Assembly: GCA_903922605.1 (NCBI GenBank)
Contig: CAIXUG010000077.1
Span: 19,959-83,958, forward strand
From: an uncultured Verrucomicrobiota bacterium
GTDB taxonomy: Bacteria; Verrucomicrobiota; Verrucomicrobiia; Limisphaerales; UBA9464
Direction of reading: 5' to 3'
DNA length: 64,000 bases
Shown: piece by piece, positions 62,964-64,000 of the stretch
How positions within the stretch are numbered: the first letter of the stretch is position 1
Layout: each line of letters starts with the position of its first letter
Translations under genes and position numbers: made by a program
The notes under the pieces: model-generated
What the model was told of the DNA's origin: nothing
Seen by the model: the letters and a program-made list of their open reading frames with translations, nothing else
Databases searched by the model: none

Positions 62964-63851
62964 ATGAACTCATTCCGCATCCTCCGCGCCGAACATCTCG
63001 GCATGTGCTTCGGCGTTCGTGACGCCATTGCGCTGGCCCGCTCCGAATCCGCCCGTCGTCCGCTGACGATACTGGGCGATCTCGTTCATAACGAAACTGT
63101 GCTCGCTGAGCTCCGCGCGCGGGGCATCCGGCTGGAACGCCAGCTGGATGCCGTGAACACGGCGGCGGTGATGATCACGGCGCATGGCGCGAGTGACCGT
63201 ACGCTTGCTGATGTGAGGGGCAGGGGACATGCGGTGATTGAGGCGACCTGTCCGCTGGTGCATCACGCGCACCGCTCCTTGGCGGCTCTCGTGCGCGATG
63301 GCTGCCATCCGGTGGTGATCGGCCAGCGCGGCCACGTCGAGGTGCGCGGCCTGACGGAGGATCATCCTGGCTGCGATGTGGTGCTGAGCGAGGCCGACAT
63401 CGCTCAGCTCACGCCGCGGGCGCGCTTTGGCGTGGTGGCGCAGACGACTCAGCCCATCGCGCGGGTGCGCGAACTCGTCGCCAGCCTTCGCCGCCATTTT
63501 CCAGAGGCAGAGATTGTCTTCCGTGACACCGTCTGCCAGCCCACCAAGCAGCGACAGCAGGCCGCCGAAGAGCTGGCCCGGCAGTGCGACGTGGTCCTCG
63601 TGATCGGTGGCGCGCAGAGCAACAACACCCGCGAACTCGTCGCCACCTGCGGCCGCCACTGCGCCCGCGTGCAACATATCCAGACGGCCGCCGATCTCCG
63701 CGCCGACTGGTTTCATGACGCTGCCACCGTCGGCCTGACCGCCGGCACCTCCACCCCGGACACCCTGATCGATACCGTCGAGGCCGCCTTGAACCGCCTG
63801 GCTTCCGCTGCTTCTGGCTCCTCCGCCACCCCCACCCTCATGGCTGCCTAA
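62964..63851 (+). CDS. ispH: 4-hydroxy-3-methylbut-2-enyl diphosphate reductase IspH
   Basis: 295 residues. IspH performs the last step of the MEP isoprenoid pathway with a [4Fe-4S] cluster. Cluster Cys are in LGMCFGV, EATCPLVHHAH and DTVCQPTKQR. The diphosphate-binding and catalytic segments are ITAHGAS, GQRGHVEVRGL, and GGAQSNNTREL, with AGTSTPDTLI. The tail after residue 280 is Ala/Ser-rich. An upstream palindrome suggests control by the neighbouring regulator. Confidence 0.92.
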   Translation: MNSFRILRAEHLGMCFGVRDAIALARSESARRPLTILGDLVHNETVLAELRARGIRLERQLDAVNTAAVMITAHGASDRTLADVRGRGHAVIEATCPLVHHAHRSLAALVRDGCHPVVIGQRGHVEVRGLTEDHPGCDVVLSEADIAQLTPRARFGVVAQTTQPIARVRELVASLRRHFPEAEIVFRDTVCQPTKQRQQAAEELARQCDVVLVIGGAQSNNTRELVATCGRHCARVQHIQTAADLRADWFHDAATVGLTAGTSTPDTLIDTVEAALNRLASAASGSSATPTLMAA

Positions 63852-63948
63852 ACTCCATAAGGTGCAGGTTCAATACATGGGTGACAGGTATGGGTCAGAA
63901 CATGGGTGACGCCGTGGCGAAGGCGATTCGCGGTCGCGAATCTGCCCG
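63852..63948. other. end region of an insertion sequence
   Basis: The words ACATGGGTGACAGG and ACATGGGTGACG occur at 63876 and 63900, just before the transposase start. This is typical of the terminal region of an IS element, but the precise end cannot be fixed because the other terminus lies outside. Confidence 0.45.
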
Positions 63949-64000
63949 ATGCCCTGGCAGGAGACCCGCGCAATGGACCAACGGACCGAGTTTGTGATGA
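63949..64000 (+). mobile_element. start of an IS481-family transposase gene, truncated by window edge
   Basis: The first 17 codons read MPWQETRAMDQRTEFVM, the characteristic beginning of IS481-type DDE transposases, in which a helix-turn-helix follows. The rest lies beyond the window. The element is inserted about 100 bases after ispH. Confidence 0.75.

Overview
The window is a GC-rich bacterial chromosome segment, most likely from a member of the Verrucomicrobiota; the class cannot be fixed from this sequence. The clues are a PEP-CTERM protein, a fused multi-haem c-type cytochrome/PA14 protein next to a membrane-bound-dehydrogenase-like protein, a PhoPQ-activated (PqaA-type) hydrolase, a CotH-family protein, a CarF-type lipid desaturase, few clear Shine-Dalgarno sites, and intergenic spaces crowded with short word-like repeats.

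Layout. 1-6 kb: a CotH protein cut by the window edge, a hybrid histidine kinase, CheA and CheW. 6-9.5 kb: oligopeptide ABC ATPases OppD and OppF, separated by an unknown gene, a relic of an oppF 5' end and a HigBA-type toxin-antitoxin pair. 9.6-11.8 kb: queE, an AT-rich patch with a HARE-HTH-like protein, and an intergenic space rich in RNA hairpins. 11.8-17.3 kb: a giant glycogen-debranching enzyme and a Tat-exported sugar isomerase-like protein. 17.4-25.6 kb: a lipid operon (CarF-like desaturase, LplT, Lnt, Aas, a membrane protein, an amidohydrolase, an alpha/beta hydrolase). 25.6-29.4 kb: cupin, MiaE, two exported unknowns and Mrp. 29.5-34.2 kb: a propeller-type sensor kinase, its LuxR-type regulator and a PEP-CTERM protein. 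34.3-37.8 kb: an Isc-type iron-sulfur cluster (Rrf2 regulator, IscU, cysteine desulfurase) interrupted by a ParE-type toxin-antitoxin pair and a HELGH protein. 37.8-44.5 kb: PtsI, TrpG/PabA, ModE-like regulator, ModA, a UxaC-like protein and HemB. 44.7-51.4 kb: dehydrogenase/cytochrome pair and RecG. 51.4-57.4 kb: PqaA-like hydrolase, esterase, sulfite-oxidase-fold molybdoenzyme, rpmB, smpB, rpoZ, a DUF4149-like membrane protein and rsfS. 57.5-64 kb: RDD protein, response regulator and multi-sensor kinase, a membrane protein with a winged-helix regulator, ispH, and the first codons of an IS481-family transposase.

How the genes work together. Lnt, LplT and Aas form a closed lysophospholipid cycle: Lnt makes lyso-lipid, LplT returns it to the cytoplasm and Aas reacylates it. 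The CarF homologue in the same operon suggests plasmalogen-type lipids. The Rrf2 gene carries a palindromic operator just upstream of its start. The desulfurase in this cluster has Arg at the position of the pyridoxal-phosphate lysine, which is unexpected.

The most unusual feature is a set of at least ten families of diverged, word-like and often palindromic repeats. They fill almost every intergenic space, supply the stop codons of several genes and are translated in frame inside recG, aas and the debranching-enzyme gene. A second notable signal is a perfect palindrome around ACTTTGCAGTGCAAAGT that occurs twice, flanking a winged-helix regulator operon and preceding ispH.
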